Assembly (NCBI RefSeq): GCF_014654675.1
Contig: NZ_BNBC01000017.1
Location: forward strand, 1 to 64,000
Origin: Streptomyces spiralis
Lineage (GTDB): Bacteria; Actinomycetota; Actinomycetes; Streptomycetales; Streptomycetaceae
Direction: 5' to 3'
Length of the DNA: 64,000 bases
Part shown: in pieces, positions 24,805 to 32,245 of the stretch
How positions within the stretch are numbered: the first letter of the stretch is position 1
How the letters are laid out: each line of letters opens with the position of its first letter
The notes under the pieces: model-generated
The model's database searches: none
Seen by the model: only the letters and a program-made list of their open reading frames with translations
What the model was told of the DNA's origin: nothing
Program-made: the position numbers and the translations under genes

Positions 24805-25891
24805 GCCGGGTGAGGGCGAGCAGAGCCATGTCGTCGGTGACCTGGCCGCGGGTGTGCCGGCGGACATCGGCGACGACGGCGGCCAGGAGCGCGTCCGGGC
24901 TGCGGGGGCACTGGCCGGCGAGCCGGTCGGCGGGGTCGTAGAAGGTCCCGCTCGGGTCCCGGGCCTCGGTCAGCCCGTCGGTGTACAGCAGCAGGCTGGC
25001 TCCCGGCGGGAAGGCCACCGTGTCGGTGCGGCCGGGATCCGCGGCCAGCATGGCCAGGCCCAGCGGCAGGGCGGGCCGCGCCGGCTCCAGGGTGCGCACC
25101 GTGCCCTCGAGGAGCAGCAGCGGCGCCGGGTGCCCTCGGTTGATCAGACGCACCCGGTCACCCGGCCGGGGGATCTCGGCCAGTACGGCGGTGGTGAAGT
25201 CCTCGACCTGGTCGATCCCGTCCCGCAGCGCGGACTCCCGCAGCAGTGACTGGTCGATCCGTGCGGCGAGCCCGGTCAGCGTGGGTTCGTGCTGGGCCGC
25301 CTCCCGGAAGGCGCCCAGGACGACGGTGACCGCCTCGACCGCGCCCATTCCCTTGCCGCGTACGTCACCGATCAGACAGCGCACCCCGTACGGGGTGTCC
25401 TGCACCGCGTACAGGTCGCCACCGAGCTGCGCATCGGCCTGGGCGGCCTCGTAGCGGGCGGCGATGCTCAGGGTCCCGATGCGCGGCGGGGGCTGCGGCA
25501 GCACGGCGCGCTGTACCGCGGCCGCGACGCTCCGCACCGACTGGAACCGCATCTCCCGGTGGCGGAGCAGAAGGTTGAGGAGCACCGCGACGACGGCCAT
25601 GACGGCGACGGTGACCCACTCGCTGAAGGCGCCCGGATCCCGCAGGGCGCCGAAGTGCGCGAGCACGGCCAGGTCGGTCGCGCAGGCGGCCAGCCCGACG
25701 AGCACGGTCCCTGACAGGGACAGCAGCGGGGCGGCGACCACCGGAGCGGCCGAGAAGCATGCCGCGGCGCTGACACCGCGCGGTGTCTCCAGGTCGAGCA
25801 CGACGCCGCCGACGAGCAGCAGCAGGGGAAGCAGCAGGACGCCGCCCTTCCGCAGGGCTCGCCGGGGACGGCGATCGTCAGGCCCTGTCAC
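24758..25891 (-). CDS. Membrane SpoIIE (PP2C) phosphatase
   Basis: Protein of 377 residues. The N-terminal 115 residues contain about three to four membrane segments (GGVLLLPLLLLVGGVVLDLE, VVAAPLLSLSGTVLVGLAAC, VTVAVMAVVAVLLNLLLRH). The rest is a PP2C/SpoIIE domain with LGGDLYAVQ, IGDVRGKGMGAVEAV, LLYTDGLTEARD and TDDMALLAL. It should be a membrane-anchored phosphatase of an anti-sigma antagonist or similar target. The GTG at 25891 (protein start VTGPDDRRP) has GGGAGCGG upstream. The gene has the same layout as the phosphatase at 32246, so the two are probably paralogues. Its 3' end overlaps the repeat-peptide gene by 47 bases. Confidence 0.9.
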   Translation of the reverse strand: MTGPDDRRPRRALRKGGVLLLPLLLLVGGVVLDLETPRGVSAAACFSAAPVVAAPLLSLSGTVLVGLAACATDLAVLAHFGALRDPGAFSEWVTVAVMAVVAVLLNLLLRHREMRFQSVRSVAAAVQRAVLPQPPPRIGTLSIAARYEAAQADAQLGGDLYAVQDTPYGVRCLIGDVRGKGMGAVEAVTVVLGAFREAAQHEPTLTGLAARIDQSLLRESALRDGIDQVEDFTTAVLAEIPRPGDRVRLINRGHPAPLLLLEGTVRTLEPARPALPLGLAMLAADPGRTDTVAFPPGASLLLYTDGLTEARDPSGTFYDPADRLAGQCPRSPDALLAAVVADVRRHTRGQVTDDMALLALTRLMPTGRAPGPTGSGR

Positions 25892-26116
25892 ATGCCGCTC
25901 CCGCCGTCGTGTGGGCAACCCCACCCACCACACTTGCGGACATCGGCCGGGGTCTGCCAGCCGGACGCGTGACACGGGTGGTCCGGGCGCGCCTCCGGCC
26001 CGCTGACCGGCCCGGGGGGGACGGAGCAGGTCCGCAGGACAGGAGCGGCGCCGTGTCCCAGACTCGTGCCGAGAGCGGATGATCCCTGTCGTGCCGGCGC
26101 CGCGGGAGGCAACAGC

Positions 26117-27172
26117 GTGCCCGACGTCCCGTTGTGGCTGTGGACGGCGTTCGCCGCGGCCGTTGTCGTGTCGCTGGCGGTGGACCTGCTGGCGCACCGC
26201 GACACCCATGTCATCGGCTTCCGGGAAGCCGTGGTGTGGAGCGTGGTCTGGGTCGGTCTCGCGCTGGCCTTCGCCGGGGTGGTGTTCGCCGTGCTCGGCA
26301 CGACGGCGGGGGTCCAGTACACGACCGCGTGGCTGCTGGAGAAGAGCCTGTCGGTCGACAACCTGTTCGTCTTCGCCCTGATCTTCGGGTACTTCAAGGT
26401 GCCCCGCGCCTACCAGCACCGGGTGTTGTTCCTCGGTGTCATCGGCGCGCTGGTGTTCCGCGGGCTCTTCCTGGCCGCCGGTGTCGCGGTGGTCACCCGC
26501 TTCTCCGCGGTGCTGTTCGTCTTCGCCGCGATCCTGCTCTACAGCGTCTACAAGATCCTGCGCGGTCAGGACGAGGGCTTCGACCCCGGGCGGAGTCTCA
26601 CCGTGCGGATGCTGCGCAGGGTCGTCCCGGTCCGGGAGGAGTACTGCGGGGCGAGGTTCTTCGTCGAGGAGGGGGGCAGGCGCGTCGCCACACCGCTGCT
26701 GGCGGTGGTCGCCGCGATCGAGGCGGCCGACCTGGTCTTCGCCGTGGACAGTGTGCCGGCGGTGCTGGCGGTCAGCGACAACGCCTTCATCGTCTACAGC
26801 AGCAACGCCTTCGCCATTCTCGGTCTGCGCGCGCTGTACTTCATGCTGGCGGGGATGCTGGACCGCTTCCACCACCTGAGCAAGGGCCTGGCCGTCATCC
26901 TGGCCTTCATCGCCGTGAAGCTGATCCTCCAGGCCGCGCACAAGACGATCCACACCGGGGTTCCGGAGATCCCCTCCCTGGTGAGCCTCGCGGTCATCAT
27001 CGCCGTCCTGGCCGTGTCCGTCGCATGGAGCCTGCTGCGCCCACCGAGCCCGGCCTCACCCGGCGAGGCCGGCCCCGGGAGGCTCGAGGAGCCGGCCGCC
27101 GGACTGCACACGCCCGATGAGCGAGCCGACCGCACACCCGACGACCGCCGCGACGGCGACCGCCCGCCGTAG
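26117..27172 (+). CDS. TerC family integral membrane protein
   Basis: Protein of 351 residues with about eight or nine membrane segments. TerC signatures are EKSLSVDNLFVFALIF and AADLVFAVDSVPAVLAVS, in which intramembrane aspartates are conserved, and SNAFAILGLRALYFMLAG. TerC/Alx proteins are linked to tellurite resistance and manganese export; the exact substrate cannot be read here. The C-terminal 45 residues are a hydrophilic Pro/Asp/Arg tail. The GTG at 26117 has GGGAGG 7 bases upstream. No other ter genes are adjacent. Confidence 0.93.
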   Translation: MPDVPLWLWTAFAAAVVVSLAVDLLAHRDTHVIGFREAVVWSVVWVGLALAFAGVVFAVLGTTAGVQYTTAWLLEKSLSVDNLFVFALIFGYFKVPRAYQHRVLFLGVIGALVFRGLFLAAGVAVVTRFSAVLFVFAAILLYSVYKILRGQDEGFDPGRSLTVRMLRRVVPVREEYCGARFFVEEGGRRVATPLLAVVAAIEAADLVFAVDSVPAVLAVSDNAFIVYSSNAFAILGLRALYFMLAGMLDRFHHLSKGLAVILAFIAVKLILQAAHKTIHTGVPEIPSLVSLAVIIAVLAVSVAWSLLRPPSPASPGEAGPGRLEEPAAGLHTPDERADRTPDDRRDGDRPP

Positions 27173-27201
27173 GCCGTCGCGGCCCGGCGTGCGGTCGCAT
27201 C

Positions 27202-27219
27202 GGATACGGGCCTGTATCC
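27202..27219. promoter_or_regulatory. Probable TetR operator
   Basis: GGATAC and GTATCC form perfect arms around a 6-base spacer (GGGCCT), 78 bases upstream of the TetR gene. A further GTATC half-site follows at 27231-27235. Its position fits autoregulation by the adjacent TetR protein. Confidence 0.6.
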
Positions 27220-27297
27220 CATGCAGTGCTGTATCGTGAAGCGGTTCGCAGGGTGTGCCGGTCACCCGGGGGAAGTCCAGGGACGGGAAGGAGCGCC

Positions 27298-27930
27298 GTG
27301 CCGAAGGGGCCCACCAAACGCCGTCCGCAGACCACCGCGCGGTTGCTGGCGGCGGCGCAGGAGACGTTCGCCGAGCGTGGCTTCTACGGCTCCTCCATCG
27401 AGGTGATCTGCGAGCGGGCGGGGCTCACGCGCGGCGCGTTCTACTCCAACTTCCGCACCAAGGAAGAGCTGTTCTTCGCGCTGTTCGACCTGCACGCGCA
27501 GCGCGTCGTGGACCGGCTGTCCGCCGCGGTCGACGAACTGGACGCCGCCGAGGACCCGGTACGGGCGGTGCTCCGCCGTATGAGCGCGCTCGACGAGGCC
27601 GAGCGCCGGTGGTACCTGCTGTCGACCGAGTTCACCCTGCACGCCATCAGGCACCCGGCCACGGCGCGCTCCCTGGCCGAACACGACCGGCGCCTGCGGG
27701 AGGAGATCGTCCGTCTCCTCGGCCGGCTCTTCGACCGCCTCGGCCGCAGGCCCACCGTCGACCTGGACTCCCTGGCCCGACTCACGACGGCCGTCCACGA
27801 GGGCTCCCTGGCCCAGAGCCTGGTCGAACCGGACCGGCTCGCCCCGGAAGAGCTGGCGGTCACCTATCTGCCGCTGCTGGTCGAGGCCGTCTCCGAGCCC
27901 GCCGCCACCGGCCGGCGCACCGGGTCCTGA
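27298..27930 (+). CDS. TetR/AcrR family transcriptional regulator
   Basis: Protein of 210 residues. The N-terminal helix-turn-helix (TTARLLAAAQETFAERGFYG, SIEVICERAGLTRGAFYSNFRTKEELFFALF) spans about residues 10-58; the C-terminal ligand domain is variable. TetR proteins are dimeric repressors released by small molecules. GTG 27298 has GGAAGGAG 5 bases upstream. The operator-like repeat just upstream suggests autoregulation. TerC lies immediately upstream on the same strand but has its own end, so it is not an obvious target. Confidence 0.92.
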   Translation: MPKGPTKRRPQTTARLLAAAQETFAERGFYGSSIEVICERAGLTRGAFYSNFRTKEELFFALFDLHAQRVVDRLSAAVDELDAAEDPVRAVLRRMSALDEAERRWYLLSTEFTLHAIRHPATARSLAEHDRRLREEIVRLLGRLFDRLGRRPTVDLDSLARLTTAVHEGSLAQSLVEPDRLAPEELAVTYLPLLVEAVSEPAATGRRTGS

Positions 27931-27983
27931 CGACACTCGCCGGCCCGGCGGGCGGGACGCGGTGGCCCGCCGGACGTGTCGTC
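27929..27983. terminator. Long imperfect hairpin between convergent genes
   Basis: GACGACAC (27929-27936) pairs with GTGTCGTC (27976-27983), and the inside continues with GCCGG/CCGGC and GGCGGGC/GCCCGCC pairing. The stem overlaps the tetR stop codon and ends 15 bases before the convergent methyltransferase stop codon, so it can serve both. Confidence 0.6.
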
Positions 27984-27997
27984 GACGCCGATGGATG

Positions 27998-28816
27998 CTA
28001 GGCGAGTTTGCGGGCGAGGCCGCCGTGTTCGCCGATGGGTGCCGGAGTGGGGCCGGTGGGGTCCGGGCGCCAGAGCGGGACCGAGACGACGCCGGGGTCC
28101 ACGAGTTCCAGGCCGTCGAAGTACGCGGTGATCTGGTCGACGGTGCGCAGGATGTACGGGACGGCACCGCTGTCGTTGTAGGCGTCCTGGGCCTGTTCGA
28201 AGACCGGGTCGATGCCCCGTGAGCCGTCGTTGACGGAGAGGTAGCTGCCGGGCGGCAGTGCGTCCATCAGGCGGGTGACGATGGAGCGGGCCTGGTCGTA
28301 GTCGGCGACATGGCCCAGGATGTTGCTCAGGATGAGCGCGGTGGGACGGGTGAAGTCCAGCGTCTCGGCGGCGGCCGCCAGAATGCGGTCCGGGTCCAGC
28401 ACGTCGGCGTCGACGTAGGAGGTCGCGCCCTCCCGGGTGGAGTAGAGCAGAGCCCGGGCGTGCGCCAGGACCATCGGGTCGTTGTCGACGTAGACGATCC
28501 GGGTCTCGGGGGCGATGCGCTGGGCGACCTCATGGGTGTTGTCGGCCGTCGGCAGGCCCGTGCCTATGTCCAGGAACTGCCGGATGCCCGCCTCGGTGAC
28601 CAGATACGTGATGTTGCGGCGCAGGAAGGCGCGGCTGCTGCGGGCGATGGTGACGATGCCGGGGAAGACGGCGGTGTACGCGTCGCCGGCCTCCTCGTCG
28701 ACCGGGTAGTTGTCCTTCCCGCCCAGCCAGTAGTTCCAGATCCGGGCCGAGTGCGGCACCGAAGTGTCGATCTTCTGATGCGCCGCGGGCCCGGGCGTGG
28801 TCGCGGGGTCGGTCAT
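27998..28816 (-). CDS. SAM-dependent methyltransferase, DUF574 (Methyltransf_19) family
   Basis: Protein of 272 residues. Motifs typical of the family are SARIWNYWLGGKDNYPVDEEAGD, the SAM loop FLDIGTGLPTADNTHEVAQ, RIVYVDNDPMVLAHARALL and LILSNILGHV. The family is abundant in Streptomyces, often beside XRE/DUF397 regulators; its substrates are unknown and no such regulator is adjacent here. I chose ATG 28816 as the usual family start; ATG 28855 would add 13 residues. The ribosome site is weak. Confidence 0.9.
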   Translation of the reverse strand: MTDPATTPGPAAHQKIDTSVPHSARIWNYWLGGKDNYPVDEEAGDAYTAVFPGIVTIARSSRAFLRRNITYLVTEAGIRQFLDIGTGLPTADNTHEVAQRIAPETRIVYVDNDPMVLAHARALLYSTREGATSYVDADVLDPDRILAAAAETLDFTRPTALILSNILGHVADYDQARSIVTRLMDALPPGSYLSVNDGSRGIDPVFEQAQDAYNDSGAVPYILRTVDQITAYFDGLELVDPGVVSVPLWRPDPTGPTPAPIGEHGGLARKLA

Positions 28817-28967
28817 GGCCACCGTCCGTCGTGAGTCGATGCGTGGATCATTCACCGCACAACCTATCGTTCCAACATCCCGGCGGTGCAGACCACTTCA
28901 TCATTCCGGTCCCAGTTGTCACACTCACGCACGGGTATTCTCACCGCAGTTCTGATCGGGAGGTTCT

Positions 28968-29852
28968 GTGCATCGCAAGATCCGACGGTCCGCTGGTCGC
29001 ACCCTGATCGCCGCCGCCCTGACCGCCGCAGCGCTCGGCGCGGTCTCGTCCCCGGTCGCCTCGGCGGCCGAGCCGGCCGGCGCGGGATCCGCCGCACCGC
29101 CCGTGCCGTTGCGGGTGGCCACCTACAACATCCATGCCGGAGCCGGCGAGGACGGCGTCTTCGACCTGGACCGCACCGCCGGGGCGATCCGGGATCTCCA
29201 CGCGGACGTGATCGGCCTCGAGGAGGTCGACGTGCACTGGGGCGCCCGCAGCGACTTCGCCGACGAGGCCGAGGAGCTGGCCGAACGGCTGCACATGCGG
29301 GCCTACTTCGCCCCGATCTACGATCTGCCGCCCGCGTCCGAGGGCGAGCAGCGGCGCCAGTACGGCGTGGCGGTCCTGAGCCGGTACCCGGTGATCGCCG
29401 CCGAGAACCACGAGATCACCCGGCTGTCCACCCAGGTCCCCGACCCGGTACCGGCCCCCGCACCGGGCTTCGCCGAGGTGACGGTCCAGGTCGGGGGCAC
29501 GTTCGTGCACGTCTACGCGACCCACCTGGACTACCGCTCCGACCCCTCGGTCCGGCGGGCCCAGGTGGACGACATGCTGGGCATCCTCGCCGAGGACCGC
29601 GGGCCCAAGGTCCTCGTCGGTGACTTCAACGCCGAGCCCGACGCGCCGGAACTCGGGAAACTGTGGGGTCCGTTGGCCGACGCCGCCCCGCAGGACGGCA
29701 AGACCTATCCGGCGATCGACCCGGTCAAGCGCATCGACCTCGTGACGGTCTCCCCCGACGTCACCGTCACCGGTGCGCGCATCGCCGAGACCGCGGCGTC
29801 GGACCACCGTCCGGTGGTCGCCGACCTCCTGCTCCACCGCCGCGGCCGCTGA
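28968..29852 (+). CDS. Secreted endonuclease/exonuclease/phosphatase (EEP) family protein
   Basis: Protein of 294 residues. A signal peptide ends near ASA (residue 33). The EEP domain follows with LRVATYNIHAGAGEDG, IGLEEVDVHWG (metal Glu), FVHVYATHLDYR (His), VLVGDFNAEPDAPE and the final SDHRPVVADLLL. All catalytic motifs of the DNase I-like fold are present, so it is probably an exported phosphodiesterase or phosphatase; the substrate is unknown. GTG 28968 has GGGAGG 5 bases upstream. It is divergent from the DUF574 methyltransferase. Confidence 0.92.
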   Translation: MHRKIRRSAGRTLIAAALTAAALGAVSSPVASAAEPAGAGSAAPPVPLRVATYNIHAGAGEDGVFDLDRTAGAIRDLHADVIGLEEVDVHWGARSDFADEAEELAERLHMRAYFAPIYDLPPASEGEQRRQYGVAVLSRYPVIAAENHEITRLSTQVPDPVPAPAPGFAEVTVQVGGTFVHVYATHLDYRSDPSVRRAQVDDMLGILAEDRGPKVLVGDFNAEPDAPELGKLWGPLADAAPQDGKTYPAIDPVKRIDLVTVSPDVTVTGARIAETAASDHRPVVADLLLHRRGR

Positions 29853-29933
29853 CCCCGGCTCACGCCCTCGCCCTGGCCGGCACGGTCGCGGTGCGCTGGT
29901 CGTGGTGCGCGGTTCGCCGTGGGCGGTGCGCGG

Positions 29934-30347
29934 TCAGGGCAGAAGGTGCTCGGCGAGCTCGTCGAGGAGTTCGACGACCCGGCGGGCCTGCGCCGGGTCG
30001 GGAAGGGCGGCGGAGACGGCCTGCTCGGCGGGCCGGGTGGCGCGTTCGCGCACCGCGCGGCGCGCCCGGTCGGTCAGTTCGAGCAGGGTGCGGCGGCCGT
30101 CGGCGGGGTCCGGGGTGGCCCGCAGGAGGCCGCGTTCCCTCAGCCGCTGGACCGAGGTGGAGACATGGCTCTGGACGAAGCCGGTCCGGGCACGGATGTC
30201 CTGGACCGAGCTTCCCGGGTGCTTGAACACGTCCGCGATCACGGCGATCTCGCCGGGTGTGAGCGTGCCGGAGGACGGGTCCGCCACCACGTCCCGCCCC
30301 AGTTCCGTCAGGCGCTTGCCGAGTCTGAGCAGCCGTACACCGTCCAT
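29934..30347 (-). CDS. MarR family transcriptional regulator
   Basis: Protein of 137 residues from ATG 30347, or 140 from ATG 30356. The winged helix lies at about 35-95 (LTPGEIAVIADVFKHPGSSVQDIRARTGFVQSHVSTSVQRLRERGLL, then the wing DPADGRRTLLELT). There is no Shine-Dalgarno sequence before either start, so the mRNA may be leaderless. The gene is divergent from the methyltransferase at 30416, and the 70 bases between them are filled with palindromes, so it very probably represses itself and that gene. Confidence 0.92.
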   Translation of the reverse strand: MDGVRLLRLGKRLTELGRDVVADPSSGTLTPGEIAVIADVFKHPGSSVQDIRARTGFVQSHVSTSVQRLRERGLLRATPDPADGRRTLLELTDRARRAVRERATRPAEQAVSAALPDPAQARRVVELLDELAEHLLP

Positions 30348-30360
30348 GCGCCACATTATG

Positions 30361-30401
30361 CATCTGCACAGATGGATCTTTACAGATGTATCTGTGCAGA
30401 T
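30361..30401. promoter_or_regulatory. Clustered MarR operators
   Basis: Three related palindromes overlap: CATCTG-CA-CAGATG (30361-30374), ACAGAT-GT-ATCTGT (30382-30395) and ATCTG-TG-CAGAT (30390-30401). They share the half-site CAGAT/ATCTG and fill the short space between the divergent marR and methyltransferase genes. They are the likely binding sites of the adjacent MarR protein. Confidence 0.75.
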
Positions 30402-30415
30402 ATAGTTTCGCCGGC

Positions 30416-31222
30416 ATGACGACTCCGGAACCCCTGAGCCCGGTCTCCCGCACCGCCCTCGCCGTCGCACTGGTGCGGGCCTACGAGAGCGCCCGTCCCG
30501 ACCCGCTCTTCCAGGACCCGTACGCCGCGGCCTTCGTCGACGCGTCCGACATGCCGATGCCCTCCGCCGGTCCCGTCGAAGGCTTCGCCCGGCGACTCGT
30601 CTTCCAGGGGATCATCCGCACGCGCTTCTACGACGACCGGCTCCTCGAGGCGGGCTGCACCCAGGTCGTCCTGCTCGCGGCCGGACTCGACGCCCGCGCC
30701 TACCGGCTCGACTGGCCGCCCGGAACCCGCCTGTTCGAACTGGACATGGCGCCCGTGCTGGCGTTCAAGGAGCGGGTTCTCACCCAGCAGGGCGCCACGG
30801 CCCGCTGCGACCGCACGGCCCTGGCCGCGGACCTGCTGCACGACGACTGGCCGGAGCAGCTGCGCCGGGCCGGCTTCGATCCGGCGCGGCCCACGGCTTG
30901 GCTCGCCGAGGGACTCCTCGTCTACCTCACGGCTCAGGAGGCCGCACGGCTGCTGTCGGACGTGGGCCGTCTGTCGGCGCCGGGGAGCCGGCTCTTCCTG
31001 GAACGGGGCAGGGACGTGACCGCCACTCCCCCGGACGCGAACCTGACGCACATCACCGGCCTGTGGAAGGGCGGACTCGGTCCCGGCACCCATGAGTGGC
31101 TCGCCGGGCACGGCTGGTCCGTACAGGTCAGCGACCTCGGCGGCGTGGCCGCCGGCTACGGCCGGACGGTCCCGACGGCGACCTCCGCCGGATTCGTCAG
31201 CGCCGAGCGCACCGCCGCCTGA
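30416..31222 (+). CDS. Class I methyltransferase, leucine-carboxyl-methyltransferase-like (PF04072 type)
   Basis: Protein of 268 residues. It carries the N-terminal PVSRTALAVALVRAYESARPDPLFQDPYA, the SAM-binding QVVLLAAGLDARAYRLDWPPGTRLFELDMAPV and AWLAEGLLVYLTAQEAARLL, all typical of the bacterial S-adenosylmethionine methyltransferases related to leucine carboxyl methyltransferase. These often act on secondary metabolites, but the substrate is unknown. The ATG at 30416 has no clear ribosome site. Control by the divergent MarR protein is strongly suggested by the operators between them. Confidence 0.92.
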   Translation: MTTPEPLSPVSRTALAVALVRAYESARPDPLFQDPYAAAFVDASDMPMPSAGPVEGFARRLVFQGIIRTRFYDDRLLEAGCTQVVLLAAGLDARAYRLDWPPGTRLFELDMAPVLAFKERVLTQQGATARCDRTALAADLLHDDWPEQLRRAGFDPARPTAWLAEGLLVYLTAQEAARLLSDVGRLSAPGSRLFLERGRDVTATPPDANLTHITGLWKGGLGPGTHEWLAGHGWSVQVSDLGGVAAGYGRTVPTATSAGFVSAERTAA

Positions 31223-31279
31223 ACCACCGCGCCGGACCGGCGTGTTCGCGCCGGCCCGGCGCCTTCTCGTAGGTGCTGC

Positions 31280-31584
31280 CCGTACGTGCTCGTACGTGAG
31301 CCGTTGAGGTCCATGTACGTAGTCGGCGTGGAAGTCCAGGTGGCTGATGCACAGGTCCCCGGCCGACTCCGCGCTGCCGACCCGCTTGGCGGCGACGAAC
31401 AGCCGCTTGTTGACCCAGTCGAAGGCGAAGCTCTGCTGGACACGCACCGCGGGGTCGTGCTCACGGAGGCGGAAGCGCTCGGGGCGCCGTATCCGAGCCC
31501 GAGCACGGCGAGCCCGGCGCCGGTGCCGGTGCCGGTGCGCAGCAGCGCCCGACGGCCGGGGGACGTACGGGAGTCGAGTTCCAT
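31280..31584 (-). pseudogene. Decayed, truncated gene for a TAT-exported protein of the teichoic acid biosynthesis protein C type
   Basis: Starting at ATG 31584, the sequence encodes a twin-arginine signal (SPGRRALLRTGTGTGAGLAV). After about GYGAP, near 31470-31485, the homologous reading continues in another frame as ERFRLREHDPAVRVQQSFAF, then DWVNKRLFVAAKRVGSAESA, then GDLCISHLDFHADY. Near 31320 the frame shifts again to YMDLNGS and similarity stops. Streptomyces proteins of this family are several hundred residues long with LQSFAFDNVNKRLFVAQ and GDLCVTQLDF motifs, so this is a remnant with two frameshifts and loss of the 3' part. The family name is recalled from similar proteins and the function is not established. 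Confidence 0.75.
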
Positions 31585-31666
31585 GGCACTCCCATGTGGG
31601 GACAGGAGATCGATCTCCATGACCTCATCGGCGCCCTTCGGCGCGGCTCCCACCCTTCACTTGACT

Positions 31667-31711
31667 ATGACGGCTGTCATGGAGGAGCCTGGCTTATGAC
31701 GGTAGTCATAA
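31667..31711. promoter_or_regulatory. Two related palindromic operators
   Basis: ATGAC-GGCT-GTCAT (31667-31680) and TTATGAC-GGTA-GTCATAA (31694-31711) share the core ATGAC-N4-GTCAT. Their centres are 29 bases apart, about three helical turns. They sit directly upstream of the GNAT gene (start 31727) and of the decayed gene on the other strand. No regulator gene is adjacent, so the repressor is elsewhere or lost. Confidence 0.75.
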
Positions 31712-31726
31712 CGAGAGGTGCTCCCC

Positions 31727-32209
31727 ATGCCTCCTGCCGTGTGTGTGCGGCGCGCCGGGCCCGGTGACCTCGACGGGCTGGGCCGGATGGTCCTGCGGTG
31801 CTCGGCCGAGAGCATTCGCGACCGCATGCACGGTGGCACCCGGCGCGACGACCTCCTGCGCGAGATGCGGGACACCGTGCTCCACGGGGACGGCACGGTC
31901 CTGGTGGCCGCCGAGCGGCACAGGACGGTCGGCTGCCTGGAGCTCGTCCGGCGCGCCCCCGGCGCGCCGCGGGCCGAGATGGCGCTGCTCGTCGAGGACG
32001 ACCGGCAGGGCCGGGGCATCGGCACCCGGCTGCTCGACGCCGTGCCGGCCTGCGCCCGAAGCGCCGGGATCGCCGTCGTCGGCTTCTCGGTGGAGGCCGG
32101 CAACGGCCGGGCCAGACGGCTCCTGCGGCACCTCCCCGCCGGCGGGCTCCAGTGGCAGTGGCAGCAGGCCACCCTGGAGGCGACGTGGCACGTCGGCGCC
32201 CTCCGCTGA
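31727..32209 (+). CDS. GNAT family N-acetyltransferase
   Basis: Protein of 160 residues with the GNAT fold. The acetyl-CoA site is motif A, ALLVEDDRQGRGIGTRLLDAV (about 85-105), followed by the helix VPACARSAGIAVVGFSVEAGN. The substrate is unknown. The N terminus is VCVRRAGPGDLDGLGRMVLRCS. The ATG at 31727 has GAGAGG 8 bases upstream. Two strong palindromes immediately upstream suggest repressor control. Confidence 0.9.
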   Translation: MPPAVCVRRAGPGDLDGLGRMVLRCSAESIRDRMHGGTRRDDLLREMRDTVLHGDGTVLVAAERHRTVGCLELVRRAPGAPRAEMALLVEDDRQGRGIGTRLLDAVPACARSAGIAVVGFSVEAGNGRARRLLRHLPAGGLQWQWQQATLEATWHVGALR

Positions 32210-32245
32210 CGGCTCAGGGAAGAGGCGGCCGGGGGATGCGGCGGC

